Shown piece by piece: positions 10,101 through 21,924 of a stretch of DNA of 64,000 nucleotides. The DNA is from Nematostella vectensis. Taxonomy: Eukaryota > Cnidaria > Anthozoa > Actiniaria > Edwardsiidae. Location of the stretch: the NCBI RefSeq assembly GCF_932526225.1, contig NC_064034.1, positions 6,122,001 to 6,186,000 on the forward strand, given 5' to 3'. Every line of letters begins with the position of its first letter. The first letter of the stretch is position 1. Made by a program: the position numbers and the translations under genes. The notes under the pieces are model-generated. The model was given only the letters and a program-made list of their open reading frames with translations, made no database searches and was not told the origin of the DNA.

Positions 10101-12221
10101 AGTCCTATTTACTTTTACTATTTTACTTTTTAATTTGAAACACATTTTTAATGTGAGTTCTTATTGCTATTTTACTCTAAATATTTCATGATGCATAAAA
10201 ATCAAAGAAAGCATGTAGCCGCCGTGGGCCACCTTACGCGAGGTCTGCAAGCTCAGTAGGCTCAATAGACTTTACGTTTTACCACAAGCAGTACGCACGT
10301 CGTTGCATAAAAAAAAAATGTTACATATGGCTAAATTTTTATAAGGAAAAGTTAAACTCTTACACGGGCTGTCTGTGTGACCTGAGCCTGCGTGCGTGTC
10401 GAGTTGCGGTGCTCCCCATCGCCACATGCGCTTCCACTGATTTACAGTGTGACAGGTGTCCTCGAATTGTGTGGGATGGTGGCCTGTTTGCCATGGTTAC
10501 CTCGCGCAGTGTTTCCCCACATCGAGGCGCCACATCTAGTGTTAATGAGTTCAAGGAATGGTTTTGTTATAGGACCGACCATTTATTATCTGACGGCAAC
10601 GAAATCCCCTTCCCCTAAGGACTTCGAGTAAGCTAAAATCTTCAGAAAAACATAGAATAAGCAATCATTAGCGTATAATTGAGTAGTGATTCCAGGGGAA
10701 ATCCCCCAAAAAATAGAGAGCTATATTTCCCTTTCAGAAAAGGAGAAAATGCTTGAATTGGCGTACAATGTTTGAGTCGCGAATCATACACTGCAGCTCT
10801 ATGTGGACGTTAGATGATAACACTAGATAGGAATAAGCTGGTTGATGAGTTTGAGAGACTCGCAACACGTGGATGGTCTACTTCTAATGTAACGCAAAAA
10901 GTACGTCCAACCTCCTTTACATCCCTTCTTTGGACGTAATCTTTATATAACTACTATGTTACAAGTGTGTCTGGTGCGTTGTGTTACTCGTTTTTCACAC
11001 GTGCGCTTTTTTTTTTTTTTTTTTTGTTTCCGAGTCGCGACTGGTTTTTGGTGACGGAAGCCATTTCATAGTTACGGCGGCAGAAGACCGCTAACCAATG
11101 CGGAGACAGCGCTGAAAAACACTAGTCGTTGTCAAGAAAGCAGACAAGAGACAGGGGCGGACCTCCCCCCCCCCAAGATTGTTTTTTAAAATTGTTTTTT
11201 TTAAATATAGATGAATGAACCGTTTTGGAGGATATTGCTTTTATTCCTTCAATGCACTTTAGGAAATCCAAAGTGAAAAATGAACAGCAAATTGCATTGA
11301 GCTCTTTTTTCCTGGGACAAATAATTTCCCTGTACCAATAATGGGAAATTCTACGTTAAACCTAAGAGAGGGTATAACATTATCGGGAGAAGCAAGACAA
11401 ACTTTAGGAATGATAAGAATGAATGAATTCATAAATTTAAGTGCATTTTATTATTTTAAGGCACTAAGAGACCCTACACCTCACTAGGACAAGGTGTACG
11501 GTTGGATCCTCGAGGACGATAAAATACTTCTACACTATTTTCCACTAATAGTACTTGGATCAAATCTAAACTATGAGCTGCCAAAACACTAAAGAAAATT
11601 TGGTCAATGTTTGTTTTGGCTTAAGAAAGAAAAGAAATAAAAAAGAAAAAAAAGCCGTGTTAGGCTTACGTTGAAACTACAGAACTCCCCATCTACGAAA
11701 CAATCACTGCCAAATAAAATGACCCAAAACGAAAAAAAATATTGAAACTTTTTTTCAGTTTCTACGAGGTCAAGTACCCTAATTGCTTAAATACTGACAA
11801 TAATATTCGCCAGAACATTATATCATTGAAAGCTTGATTATATTTTTTGCCTGCACGTTAAAAAATCTTATCTAGAGATGAAACATATTTTTGTATAAGC
11901 GCCTCATCGCCTAGGGCGTGAAACATTAAATGGTGCTTATTCAAGCAAATACTGTAACTGTCTAAACTAACTATAGTCAATGTAGATGTTTTACTTAGTG
12001 TACTTAGCAAAGGCTGGGCGACGTGGTCCGACTGACAACCAAAAGAAAAGACAGAGTTATAGACAGTTATAGAGGACAGTGGCTGTAGTATTGTTAAGGA
12101 TGCCTTGGTCACAAAGACTTATCGCTTATCGTACAACCCCTGACAAAACCGAAGCTTACAAATTCAGTGAAAAATAGGTGTAAAATGATATATTAAACAT
12201 TCAAATAAAACCCTTTTACTC
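7131..12221. other. Gene-free stretch, about 5 kb
   Basis: AT-rich sequence with homopolymer tracts (A near 7650, T near 9300 and 11010) and short G-rich direct repeats near 7230-7300. The small open frames show no conserved motif or splice-consistent exon chain. The promoter and signal-peptide exon of the discoidin gene should lie here, but I could not place them; a weak candidate leader starts at 7808 on the minus strand. Confidence 0.5.
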
Positions 12222-12406
12222 TTACACCTTTGTTGCTTTCTTGACGGTTGCCTGTCTTCTTTTTATATACAACCTGTGGATCTGAGCCTGCTCAGCTTTT
12301 CCTTTTTCATGCAATGATTTGCAGTTGAGGTAGACTTCAGTCAGCATCGTTCTCATTTCCTTAACTGTCTCGTCGTAGCTCTCCCTCATTAATAACCTTT
12401 TCGAAA
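12222..12406 (-). CDS. Channel gene exon 30, cytoplasmic tail and stop
   Basis: 185 nt, TTCGTAG|TTTCGA to the TAA at 12222-12224. It encodes a basic, helical tail (SKRLLMRESYDETVKEMRTM, then KGKAEQAQIHRLYIKRRQ) ending ATKV. Heptad-like spacing suggests a short coiled coil. No AATAAA signal is seen close by on this strand. Confidence 0.8.
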
Positions 12407-12491
12407 CTACGAAAAAAAAATATTGGGTTCAGATAATGAGATTACTAAACGAACGTTGGATAATTGCCAAATGGGTGAACCTGACTTATAC

Positions 12492-12663
12492 CTAAACGTC
12501 TTGTCCGCGTGTAGATGAGCACGTGATAGGCCAGACCAATGAGCGCAGCCCCGAGGAGAGCTAAGCCCGAGATATAGAGACTTTTGCTGTAGAGCGAGGA
12601 GGTTGGGTCAAGAAAGCTGACTTGCTCCTCTTCTTTTTTCGTGGTCATATCAGGGGCGGATTC
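12492..12663 (-). CDS. Channel gene exon 29, M3
   Basis: 172 nt, GTTGTAG|GAATCC to TTAG|GTATAA. It encodes an acidic linker (TTKKEEEQVSFLDP), then SLYISGLALLGAALIGLAYH as a clear last membrane helix, and TRTRRLG as the stop-transfer residues. Confidence 0.85.
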
Positions 12664-13523
12664 CTACAACGGAATAATAACCGCGATTGAGTCCGACGGA
12701 GATTAATAGGCAGAACTTGCACTAAGAAGACTTTTTGAGTGTCAAATTTAAGCCAATAATCACAAAGATGGCTGCACCCGACGCTAAAATAAATAAATGC
12801 AATGAAAAGAAGCCCTTTCTGACAAAACAGCTTTCTGAATAAGTTGCATTTTGTTGTTGTTATTTTGTCACCGAGAGTCGTTGCGAGCACGAGTTTGCCA
12901 TCCAAAAGTTATGAGATTTCCTAATGCAAAGAGCTCATTTACACGTACAACTAAATATACTACAACGTAATTGACATTTCAGAGGCAGATTTCTATAGAA
13001 AAGGATAGCTTGACTGCACCAATTGAGGTTTTAGGGATATCCGGAATAATATATGTCGAGACAAGTGTAATCAGGCGAGGCCGAAGATTCAGTAAAACAC
13101 ACTTTCTAGAAAAAAAAAATATTCCCGATTTGCACAAAGGCCGCCACTTCTCACAATCGAATCTTCGCGCCCTAGGCCCAAGATGCATTGCGCGCGTAAA
13201 AAATCACTTATCTACTAGCTGATAGACCCTCAGATTGCGTGATTCTAAAAAAAAGCAAATCAGAATCTTAGCAAAATCTTAGCAAATCAGAATCAACATA
13301 GTGAATACAATTTACAATTAAAGCTGTTCTCTTTATGGGCCTTTCCAAATTGGAACACATGCAAATGAACCGAAACTTGCATTTGAATCTGAAACGTGAT
13401 ATTAAGAAAAAAATACAACAACGGCTATAAGATAATAAACAACTAGGCCTTACTATGCAATGGAATTTTAAAGGGATAGTGAACTGCTCGGGATTAGCAC
13501 TCTGCAGTAAACCTGTACATTAC

Positions 13524-13801
13524 CGTATTGTCGGTGCTGTTATCAACTTTAAAATCCATACGGATAGTTGAGATGTTGGCGCTATTGGTATATTCCCTGA
13601 AATGCCTCTCTAACAAGGTAGCTTCACCGCCCAGTACCACGCCGTAGGTTATATCAACGTCGACGATGTCACTGATCGAGTACCAGGTCTTATTGAATAG
13701 ATCTGGGCGAGACTTAGCGGTGTAGGGGTCAACCACGATGGTATTGACGCGTAGAGCCGCAAACGCATTTATGACTTCATCAAGTGTATTGTAGGATTTA
13801 T
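13524..13801 (-). CDS. Channel gene exon 28, S2-like region
   Basis: 278 nt, GGTGCAG|ATAAAT to ACG|GTAATG, phase 1 to 0. It encodes KSYNTLDEVINAF, then NTIVVDPYTA, LFNKTWYSISDIVD and ITYGVVLGGEATLLERHF. In glutamate receptors this part of S2 closes the ligand cleft; a ligand-binding Asp or Glu cannot be assigned by eye. Confidence 0.8.
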
Positions 13802-13855
13802 CTGCACCACAATATGATAAAATACAAAAATACGTTATGTTAATTTCCCACATGT

Positions 13856-14150
13856 GGGAAGCACGGGTGGCCTAGTGTGTTAGCGCGCCGGCCTCTCACC
13901 GTGGCCCAGGTTTGAATCCTGGCTCAAACTGGGGATTTTTCCGGGTTCCGGCCTAGATTCGAATTTGTGTCACAAGTGAGTTTAAGTTATTTTCCCGTGT
14001 TTCCAGTCTTCTCGGATAAGGACACTAAACCGGAGGTCCCGTCTCTTCAAGCTGCATAACACACTAACCTGAACTGAGGGGACATAAAAGAACCACTGGG
14101 GACGCAATAAACCCTCTGACCTTACTAACCGAGGGCTATATGTTAGAAAA
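13856..14150 (+). mobile_element. tRNA-derived SINE
   Basis: In intron 27. A head with an A box (TGGCCTAGTGTG, 13867-) and a B box (GGTTTGAATCC, near 13909) gives an internal RNA polymerase III promoter of tRNA type, followed by a non-tRNA body (CGGATAAGGACACTAAACCG). The head would not fold as an intact tRNA gene. Confidence 0.75.
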
Positions 14151-14421
14151 CTGTATATTCGGTTAAATATGTTACCCTCGATAAACAAAGATTAAACTGA
14201 AATGTGGATTCACAATGATACAAAAACAAGTCCATAAAGGGGACGTCATATAAAAAGTAATAACGACCTGTGATATTCCAGCAAAAGTAAAGCATGCAAA
14301 GGAATAGGTTACGCCTTTCCTAATACGCCGTTGATTGCGGCAAGACAATGAGACATTGAAGATCACCCCCTCTCCAACTTGTCTCCTCGGCTTAAATCCC
14401 AGAAAGGGTGGCTATACTCAC

Positions 14422-14488
14422 AAGTTGCTCGTCCTTTTGCCAAACTCTGAGCGGCTGAGTGTTCAGGTGAAGATGCCACCGCCGCTAT
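14422..14488 (-). CDS. Channel gene exon 27, start of S2-like region
   Basis: 67 nt, TTTTCAG|ATAGCG to ACTT|GTGAGT, phase 0 to 1. It encodes IAAVASSPEHSAAQSLAKGR. Found because exons 26 and 28 disagree in phase without it; with it all phases match. SxEHxxAxxL resembles the start of the S2 lobe in receptor families. Confidence 0.7.
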
Positions 14489-14696
14489 CTGAAAACAATG
14501 GGCATGAGCTTAATAGATACGACGGGGCAGCTTAAAGTTTTATAAGCTTCAACATGGCACTAGCATATTAACCAAACGCTATCAACACTATAGCCAGCAA
14601 CGCCACATGCACAACAGTGGCGACATGACGGACGCATATACAAAATATAACACTTTAACAACATTTAAATCTCCCCACCAAGTACACATTATTTAC

Positions 14697-14862
14697 CGCA
14701 TCCCCTTTTTTAACGCCTGAGCTGACACTTTCTTCGACAACAGTCATAGTCAAAGACGAAGAGATTCCTCCGACTAGCATCGAAGTCATTACGAGGCCGA
14801 TTATTGACCAGACGACACCAAATACTCGACCAGCCGTCGACGAAGGCGCCCGATCCCCGTAC
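14697..14862 (-). CDS. Channel gene exon 26, filter end and M2
   Basis: 166 nt, CACGTAG|GTACGG to GCG|GTAAAT. It continues the filter as YGDRAPSS, so the joined signature is TVGYGDRAP. GRVFGVVWSIIGLVMTSML follows as the inner helix (M2), with a GG hinge and ISSSLT at its cytoplasmic or gate end. This is a classic potassium-channel P-loop and inner helix. Confidence 0.9.
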
Positions 14863-14952
14863 CTACGTGGACCCAAAAGTACATGTTAGCAGATAATGAT
14901 GATGATCATGGGGTACGGTGATCATGATGATAGTGATAAAAATAGCACGCAC

Positions 14953-15047
14953 CCAACAGTCGACATGGTAACCATAGCCCACCAAATGCCTTCCCAGATG
15001 CCAGGAAAAAAAGTGTTTGGAAACTGATCTTCATCTTCACCGAGCTC
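14953..15047 (-). CDS. Channel gene exon 25, pore helix
   Basis: 95 nt, TTCGTAG|GAGCTC to GG|GTGCGT. It encodes ELGEDEDQFPNTFF, then PGIWEGIWWAMVTMSTVG. An acidic turret precedes a pore helix with WWAMVTMSTVG, and the codon for the second filter Gly is completed in the next exon. Confidence 0.9.
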
Positions 15048-15438
15048 CTACGAAGATAAGATGGCAATAATGTCAATAATGATTTGGACAATGTGTATTT
15101 TGATTTGAACTGGACCAAGAATAAATAAACATAGGGTGTCATTGTTTTCCTGACTTTTTAAGATTGGTGGCTGCGCTATTTATCCATACCTCCGTTAAGA
15201 AAATTGAATAAGATATAAAACCTTATAAAGATAAAAAGCACTAAAGAATAATGAGCATCCATTAGTAAGCTTACAAAATTTATGTTATGCCATGTACCAT
15301 ACAATTGCCCAAAGTCCTTACCCTCAATACCAATCTGTACATTGTTTGTATCTATATATGGTACGCTGTTTAGTGTTTAAACAAAAAAAATAAAATAATT
15401 CAGCAGCCATTATGGAAAACGGCCTATCTAGCACTCAC

Positions 15439-15881
15439 CAAAAACCATATGACTTGGCCAGCCAGAATCATCATGACCACATTAATGGCAACCAGGGGCC
15501 AGCACTGCAGCATTGAAGTCCCCACTACACGGGCATAGCGCTCAACCTTCGACTCCTGGCTTCTGCTCAGCAATAGTACTGCGGGGATCCTTACCATGGG
15601 TACATATACACCTCTGACTTGGACCTTGCCCTTGACAGCATACACTGGAAAGGATATATCCATGGAATCGCTCAGGTCGTCCTTAAAGGACGTCAAGTTG
15701 TACTGCGGGTCACCGAGGTCGAGCGCTGTGAGCTGGTCACGACATAACCCACAGGCGCTGGTGATTATGTCGGGTAACATCCGTGTGACCAGACCTCTTT
15801 GTGAAGTGGAGTCTGTTGGAGTGGTGAATGGACTGTTGCTGTACCAACTTGTGTGAAGTACCGGCGGACATTTGCAGGTCT
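15439..15881 (-). CDS. Channel gene exon 24, S1-like ligand region and M1
   Basis: 443 nt, acceptor ATAACAG, donor TTG|GTGAGT, phase 0 at the end. It starts ETCKCPPVLHTSWY, has LPDIITSACGLC and FPVYAVKGKVQVRG, then a hydrophobic segment WPLVAINVVMMILAGQVIWF, taken as M1. The stretch between the FN3 array and M1 is in the place of the S1 half of a bilobed ligand-binding domain; the resemblance to S1 is weak by eye. Confidence 0.75.
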
Positions 15882-16600
15882 CTGTTATAAGAAAATGATG
15901 TTTTAGGTTATATAGGGATTATATCTTGAATATTGTTTACGAGTATGTATTTTAGTTTTACATTAGAGTTTCCGTGGAACATGCTAAGTGTTTAACCGAG
16001 GTTCATTTAGGATTTTCCAGGCTAGAGTTAGTTCTGCCTTCACTATTGCGAGTTGTTGAGTAAACCGTACTACCGAAAACTCGATGCAGCCTTTTTAAAA
16101 AACAGATATTTATATATTTATTCATTTTTTAGGGAGAGGAAGGGAGCACAGTTGTTTTTTGGACGCGTTTTATTCATGAAACTTACTAAGGACATATATG
16201 CATTACTAATTAGTTTGCGAAGTTATTTGTGCATCCTGATCCGATTTTCTATTTCCTCCATAAATTCCGTCAGATATACATGAGGGGCACTTTTAGCCGA
16301 GGCCAGAAAATACATGAACCTTCTGTTATAAAATTGTTTATAATAATAGAAATCGACCGACCAATGTAACGTGAATACCGTTATCTTCGGTTTTATTTAT
16401 TTTCTTTTGAGCTTGCGCCACGCGGTCCCGAAAAAAGCCGCTTAACTGAAGTAAAACGGTCATAGACGGTCCACTAGAAAAATTTTCTACCCTTTGCCAA
16501 GGCAATAGTGATTTCAAAAGCATTGTATAGCTTTCATGCCAACACGTCATATCTACCCCATTCATCCGGATCTCACTGCGGCTGCTACACACAGGCTTAC

Positions 16601-16909
16601 CGAGATATATTTTTCTGCTGTACCCAGAGATACCCAGTTGAGTAACCGCACCGACTTCAATTGCATACGTCGTGTAGATCTCTAGACCTTGGAGTTCAAC
16701 CTTGGTAGCGCTACCCGGAACCTCTTTTATGAGTAGTGGTGTCGCAGATCCAATGTCTTTCCCGGCCTTTTTGACTGCTTTGTACCGTACGTTGAATCTA
16801 AGCAGGAAGCCGCTCTTGAAGATGGTCGCTTGGTCGTCCAAGGTTATCCGTATCTCGAGTGATCGGCGACCGGGAGAGCGGAACTGGGAGACAATTGGTA
16901 TGATAACCT
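16601..16909 (-). CDS. Channel gene exon 23, FN3-like domain 14, membrane-proximal
   Basis: 309 nt, phase 1-1, donor TCTCG|GTAAGC. Core: SLEIRITLDDQATIF, LLRFNVRYKA and LQGLEIYTTYAIEVGAVTQLG. It is divergent at the start and without the B-strand Trp, but the C-F strands are FN3-like. Confidence 0.7.
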
Positions 16910-17166
16910 CTGCGGAACAAACGGATGATAAACAAATTGTGACATCAAATTGCTTGACCAAACGAAACGTGACTGGTAATTGACATGACATGATTGGCGT
17001 TAATGTCCTCTGCACAGACACAACATAACATGGTGTGACACAGTGCCTCTCTCGTTATCCTTCTAATGACTTGATAATAGGTCCCAAGTGACGTGATAAG
17101 ACAGCATGATATAAAACTATGTGATGTGATTTGATGTCACATTTAATAGCTTTATTTTCTATTTAC

Positions 17167-17502
17167 CTTGCGCTTGTGTTTGTCCCGGAAGACACGAAAA
17201 CCCAGTGCCCGTACCAGCAGCCGTGAAACCTTTCAAATCTGTGCAGTACTCCGTTTCCTCGGTCAACCCTGTGAACTGATATGACAAGGTGTCCCTTGGA
17301 AGCGTGACACTTATGATGTCTGTGGTCACACTTCTGCGCTTGCGTCGTTTCGATTGGGTGGTGTTTGTAACCCTTCTTAGCGTCAAGATGTAACCTTGGA
17401 TTCTGCCGTTGCTCAGTTGCCATGGAATTGGCTTCCACGTGACAAGCAATGAGGACGCACCGGTTGATACGACAGACGCGTTTTGTGGCGGAACACTTGG
17501 AG
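17167..17502 (-). CDS. Channel gene exon 22, FN3 domain 13 with furin-like site
   Basis: 336 nt, phase 1-1. Core: SLLVTWKPIPWQLSNGRIQG and YCTDLKGFTAAGTGTGFSC. An insert between strands carries SKRRKRRSVTT, a polybasic site of the furin type (R-x-K/R-R). Cleavage there would leave a two-chain receptor, as in LAR-type phosphatases; that is inference. Confidence 0.8.
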
Positions 17503-17797
17503 CTGGAACATGTTGTTTGGGACAAGGTTAGCATGATTGTATAGCAGGGATAGTAATCAACAATTCAGCGACCAACAGACCACAAGGAATTATTTTTTTT
17601 TTACAAATTTTGAATTGTTAAGCAATTCTACAATGTCAGTCAATAAATCTTATTTGATGCTATTTTTACTCTCTAAATCCTTTTGTCGAGCATCGAAAAC
17701 AGTTTAAACATTGAGAAATAATTCAAGACTATTTAGTGTAGCTGCTTAATGATGACAACGGTATTAGCACTACCGACTAAATAGTTAAAAGGAGTAC

Positions 17798-18118
17798 CTT
17801 CTTCATTAGTGGCCGCGTACGAGCAGTCGCTGTAGTTACTTGACCCGTATTGTGTCACTGCAGCTATCCGAATGCAGTAGTTAATTCCCTTGTGCAGGTT
17901 AGAGAGCAAAATTGAGCTATTTGTACTCGGAAGCGTTAGCTCCTTATAAGGCTCGAGGACAAGTTGGCCATCTTGGTCCGTCCGGTACATGGTTACCTGA
18001 TAGCCAATCAGGTCGCCGTTCAAGCCGTCTCTTGCGACGGATGGAAGGCTGACCGCAAGCGACGTGGAGCTCAAGTTTTGCCCAGCAGCTTCAGGAAGTT
18101 TAAAGGAGGGTTCAGGAA
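17798..18118 (-). CDS. Channel gene exon 21, FN3 domain 12
   Basis: 321 nt, phase 1-1. Core: SLAVSLPSVARDGLNGDL, IGYQVTMYRTD and YCIRIAAVTQYG...SDC with the Cys pair. The B-strand Trp is replaced by Leu. Confidence 0.8.
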
Positions 18119-18329
18119 CTAAGGAAAAAAAACATTCAAAGAACATTTTTTTCAAGACGTTTATACTAAAACAGAATTGACAATTACGTAACGATTGATG
18201 GTCAAGAGTTTCGTGTTTCGCGCAGTCAAACTGAGTTTTACATAGTGAAATTTAATGGTCGGATAGCAGGACATGCAATACCGATTGTGGTCTCCCTCCC
18301 TCACCGATTTCTAGTGAAGTACTTTATAC

Positions 18330-18629
18330 CTTTTCCATCAGTGGACACGTGAATAAGCTTGCTGGGTGGCCCATCGCCTTTATCGTTGAACGCAGCGATT
18401 ACTACACCATACACAGTAAAGGTACGCAATCCTGAAACCTCCAGGTAACGGGTAGAGTTATCCACTATCTTGGTCGATTGTTCTGAGAACAATTCGTTCA
18501 TTACTGTTACTCGATATCCATGAATGTCGGGCTGATTAGCAGGGCCATGCTCAATCAGCTCCCAAGTGATGAGGATTGAAGAGGTGCTGGTGTTTTGGCC
18601 AGTTACGTTACTTGGAGGCACTGTCGGAG
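18330..18629 (-). CDS. Channel gene exon 20, FN3 domain 11
   Basis: 300 nt, phase 1-1. Core: SSILITWELIEHGPANQP, IHGYRVTVMN and FTVYGVVIAAFNDKGDGPPS. No F/G Cys pair; this is the most canonical FN3 of the set. Confidence 0.85.
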
Positions 18630-19099
18630 CTGCAAAATGCAAGCAATAGCTATTACTGGAGAAAAGATTGGAATGGAGTGGAGCCCCGCTGAGTCAGCTT
18701 CTGAATTGAGAAAAAAAAATAACTTTAAGTTCCTCATATGTTAACAATCATGAGTAAAGAATCCATATGCGTGCGTGATTAAAGTAACATAAGGGTAATG
18801 AACAAACGAAAACAGAATCATAATAAACTTTATTTTTAACATGAGAAAAAGAACCTCTAGGATAACGAATAAAAAGTGGTCATAATAGAAATGAAAACAA
18901 TTTTTGGAGGAAGCGGGGAGTTCAAATCAAATAAAAGGGAAATCGAATTCAGTTGGAGTAACGGAGTTGGAGTCAGATCGGGGAATTAGACTTATCTGAG
19001 TTCGAGTACACGGAGTAACGGAGAATTATATGGGAATGTATAACTAAAATATAATAAAAAATGAAAATAAAGATTCACAACACAGCCTCCAGTACTTAC

Positions 19100-19399
19100 G
19101 GCCTCCTCGTAAAAATACTTCGACGCATTCACTCCTTGGTCCTTCTCCAACTATTGTAAATGCCGAGATGTTGATGCAATAAGCCGTAAAAGGCACCAAA
19201 CCTGTCACAATCTTTCTCGACACGTTGCCGTGTATGATTAGAGGTGAGACCTCCACGCCCTCTAAAGGCGGGGAGATGTAAAGTTGATAGCCACGAAGGA
19301 TCCCGGATGACATCGTGCGTGATATCGGCGACCACGTAGCCTCAAGGGATGTAATGTTGATAGCGCGATAGTTGAGGTTACCTGGAGCGGCGGACGGCA
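19100..19399 (-). CDS. Channel gene exon 19, FN3 domain 10
   Basis: 300 nt, phase 1-1, donor GGCC|GTAAGT. Core: SLEATWSPISRTMSSG, LRGYQLYI and YCINISAFTIVGEGPRSEC with the Cys pair. Confidence 0.8.
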
Positions 19400-19893
19400 C
19401 TGGAGAATTAAAGAATGACAATCAGTTTCCGCTTTGTACGCTCCATAATAAAACTGAGGAACGAAGGGCAGACAGAAACCAGACTCAAACAGGTAACTGA
19501 CAGCGGTCGCCATTGTATGATCATTAATAACCGCCGTAATCATGAAACCCTATTGGCTGACTGAAAAGAGATTAATTAAATAATTTAATTCCCATTTAAA
19601 TGTTATACAACGTAATAATAAAAAAGATTGGCTGAATGATTTTCTTCTACCTTTTTCTGCGTTTTATTATAGGTCTGATTCTGGTAGTATTTCACTTAAA
19701 CTTTCTTACACCTGAGAGATCTCAATGAAACGCGAAGCCAAACTATTTTGAATATATCGCTAAATTGAGGCAAGGGACCATTAATTATTGACCCATTGGA
19801 TCATTTGTCAATGTTTATATCAACGGTCATCTGTGAAGCGTAGTGAAACATCCTTGACACTGACATAGGAATGTCTGAAATGCCCTGACCTAC

Positions 19894-20184
19894 CGTCCTC
19901 AGATGTAGTAGCATTGATACACGGACTTAGAGGTCCTTTCCCGGCTAGGTTATGGGCAGCAACTTGGACGCAGTACATTGAGAACTTAACCAGGCCACTA
20001 AGCAGGACTTCAGTGTCCCTTGCACTGACATCAACGGAATTCCTAACGGTTTTACTCGTATAATACACGGTGTAGTTTGTAACTTCTCCGTTAGCAAGCT
20101 CAGGGTCAAGTGGTTCCCATCTGACTAGCAAGGATGTTGAGCTGATATCGACCACAATCTCGATAGACGGCGAACCGGATGGAG
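19894..20184 (-). CDS. Channel gene exon 18, FN3 domain 9
   Basis: 291 nt, phase 1-1. Core: SLLVRWEPLDPELANGEVTN, YTVYY and YCVQVAAHNLAGKGPLSPC with the Cys pair. Confidence 0.85.
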
Positions 20185-20698
20185 CTATAGAAGAAATATT
20201 TATGTGTGGGATTACAGTCATTGAGCAGTCTACAACAGCGTGATCATCATCGAGGTAAGAATTGACAATTCTGCGTAAAAATAAATCAAAAATATTATAG
20301 CTTGTTCGCTTGGCCAAACTTGGATCGCCTTATTTGCTACGAAATTCGAGGGTTGTTAAGCAAGCTTGGCAGAAGCAAAGAGGATAAGACATGTTAGAAA
20401 AGCTATTTTTCTCTCACTGTTTACAGGTCACGCTTTATTATTTCCCTGTTTCAATAAATATTAATTAAAAGGTGTGTTGTTATGAGGTGCGATTCCATGC
20501 TCGAATTTAGAAACTCCTTGATAAAGTTCTCATCCCTTTTAAATACTTAGAAAACCATTTCCCCCTTTAAATACTTAGAAAATCAAAATTTTTCACGACA
20601 TCAGTAATGACGACCAAGTAACCCAGCCCATACGCAGCCAACCCATGCCAAAAACTGTGAACATCCATATCAAAGTAGAATCATCAAGAAATACTTGC

Positions 20699-20998
20699 CC
20701 TCTATCATTGTCGTGACATTGAGACACTGGCTCCTCGTCCCTTCACCGACCTTACTGACTCCAGCTACTTGTATACAGTAACAAGAAGAAGGCTGTAAGT
20801 GTATTATCTCCGCCGTTAATGTCTCAGCACTGACTGTTATGTTCATAGTTGCGTTTGTTTTTTTGCATTTACTGTACACCAGTCTGTACCCTGTGAGCAC
20901 GCTGTGTCGGTCAGCGGTGGGGATCGCTGTCCACCTGACCACTACATGTGTGGAGGAGATGTCCGATGCCTGCAACAAACTTGGCGCAGAACTTGGCA
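20699..20998 (-). CDS. Channel gene exon 17, FN3 domain 8
   Basis: 300 nt, phase 1-1. Core: HVVVRWTAIPTADRHS and CYCIQVAGVSKVGEG followed by SQC. The donor is GAGG|GCAAGT, a GC-AG intron: the next exon needs phase 1, and the only nearby GT would end in phase 2. Confidence 0.8.
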
Positions 20999-21239
20999 CT
21001 GATGACGAGAAGGTTATGTTATAAATATATCAAGAAATTGCACTTGCATATACATAGGGCAGCTTCCAATATAAATTCCCATCCTAACATCAGGGGCAGG
21101 CAATAATAGAGAATCGAAAACGCTTTATATCTAGGGAAGAGGAATTTTGATATTTAAGAAGTTCTTAGCTGTGGGATACACACAGAATACAAATTCTACG
21201 GATTGCGGTCATGGAAAACATGACTCAACGTTTGCTTAC

Positions 21240-21527
21240 CGTCTTCAGCCGTTGTAGCATTAACAACAGCACTTTTTGGTCCTTCCCCAATTCTGGTCAA
21301 AGCAGAAACTTGGATCTGGTACATGGTGAACTTTTGAAGGCTGGGGACCACACTTGTTAATCCATCCTTCTTTTCAATGAGCTTGTGGCTGCCATCAATG
21401 GATTCAACGTAAACATTGAACGCAATCACATAGCCATTTGCAACCGATGTGGGAAGGGTTGTACAGTTTATGCGCAAAGAAGTTGAATTCACGGCTTCGG
21501 CAGCCACAATAGGTGCGCCATCGGGAA
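21240..21527 (-). CDS. Channel gene exon 16, FN3 domain 7
   Basis: 288 nt, phase 1-1. Core: SLRINCTTLPTSVANGY and LQKFTMYQIQVSALTRIGEG. The B-strand Trp is replaced by Cys and the F/G Cys pair is absent. Confidence 0.8.
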
Positions 21528-21624
21528 CTGTATGAGACAAACATGCACTTATCAAGCATCATCATCATCATCATCATGTCATACACCACCATTAACACCC
21601 AAATCAACACAATCATACACCTAC

Positions 21625-21924
21625 CATCTTCATCTGTAGAGACCAAATAACAAGGGGTAAATGGTCCACTGCCTGCTCGATTAACCATCTGAATTTCAAT
21701 ACAGTAGTTGCTGAACTTGTTCAGGGAAGTGACATTAATCGTGAGATTACAAACACCGCTTATCATGACTGTTTTTTTCTTGGTGCCGTTCACTGGAGCG
21801 ATCACCACCATGTAGATTCCCAAGGGTCCGTTACGCAGTTCGGGGAGAACTGGTTCCCATGTGATATTGATCGAGGAAGAGCTTGTGTTGTATGCATGAA
21901 CCGACAATGGTTTTCCAGTTGGTG
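21625..21924 (-). CDS. Channel gene exon 15, FN3 domain 6
   Basis: 300 nt, phase 1-1. Core: SSINITWEPVLPELRNGPL, NKFSNYCIEIQMVNRAG and GPFTPC, with the F/G-strand Cys pair. Several NxT/NxS sites suggest heavy glycosylation. Confidence 0.85.

Noticed and set aside
9017-10631. Small frames of 60-79 codons as genes
   Set aside because: No conserved motif, no splice-consistent partners; lengths expected by chance.
13860-13935. tRNA gene
   Set aside because: A and B boxes are present but the arms do not pair as a tRNA and a non-tRNA body follows; called a SINE.
14335-14535. 66-codon plus-strand frame
   Set aside because: It lies opposite exon 27 of the channel gene and shows no own motif.
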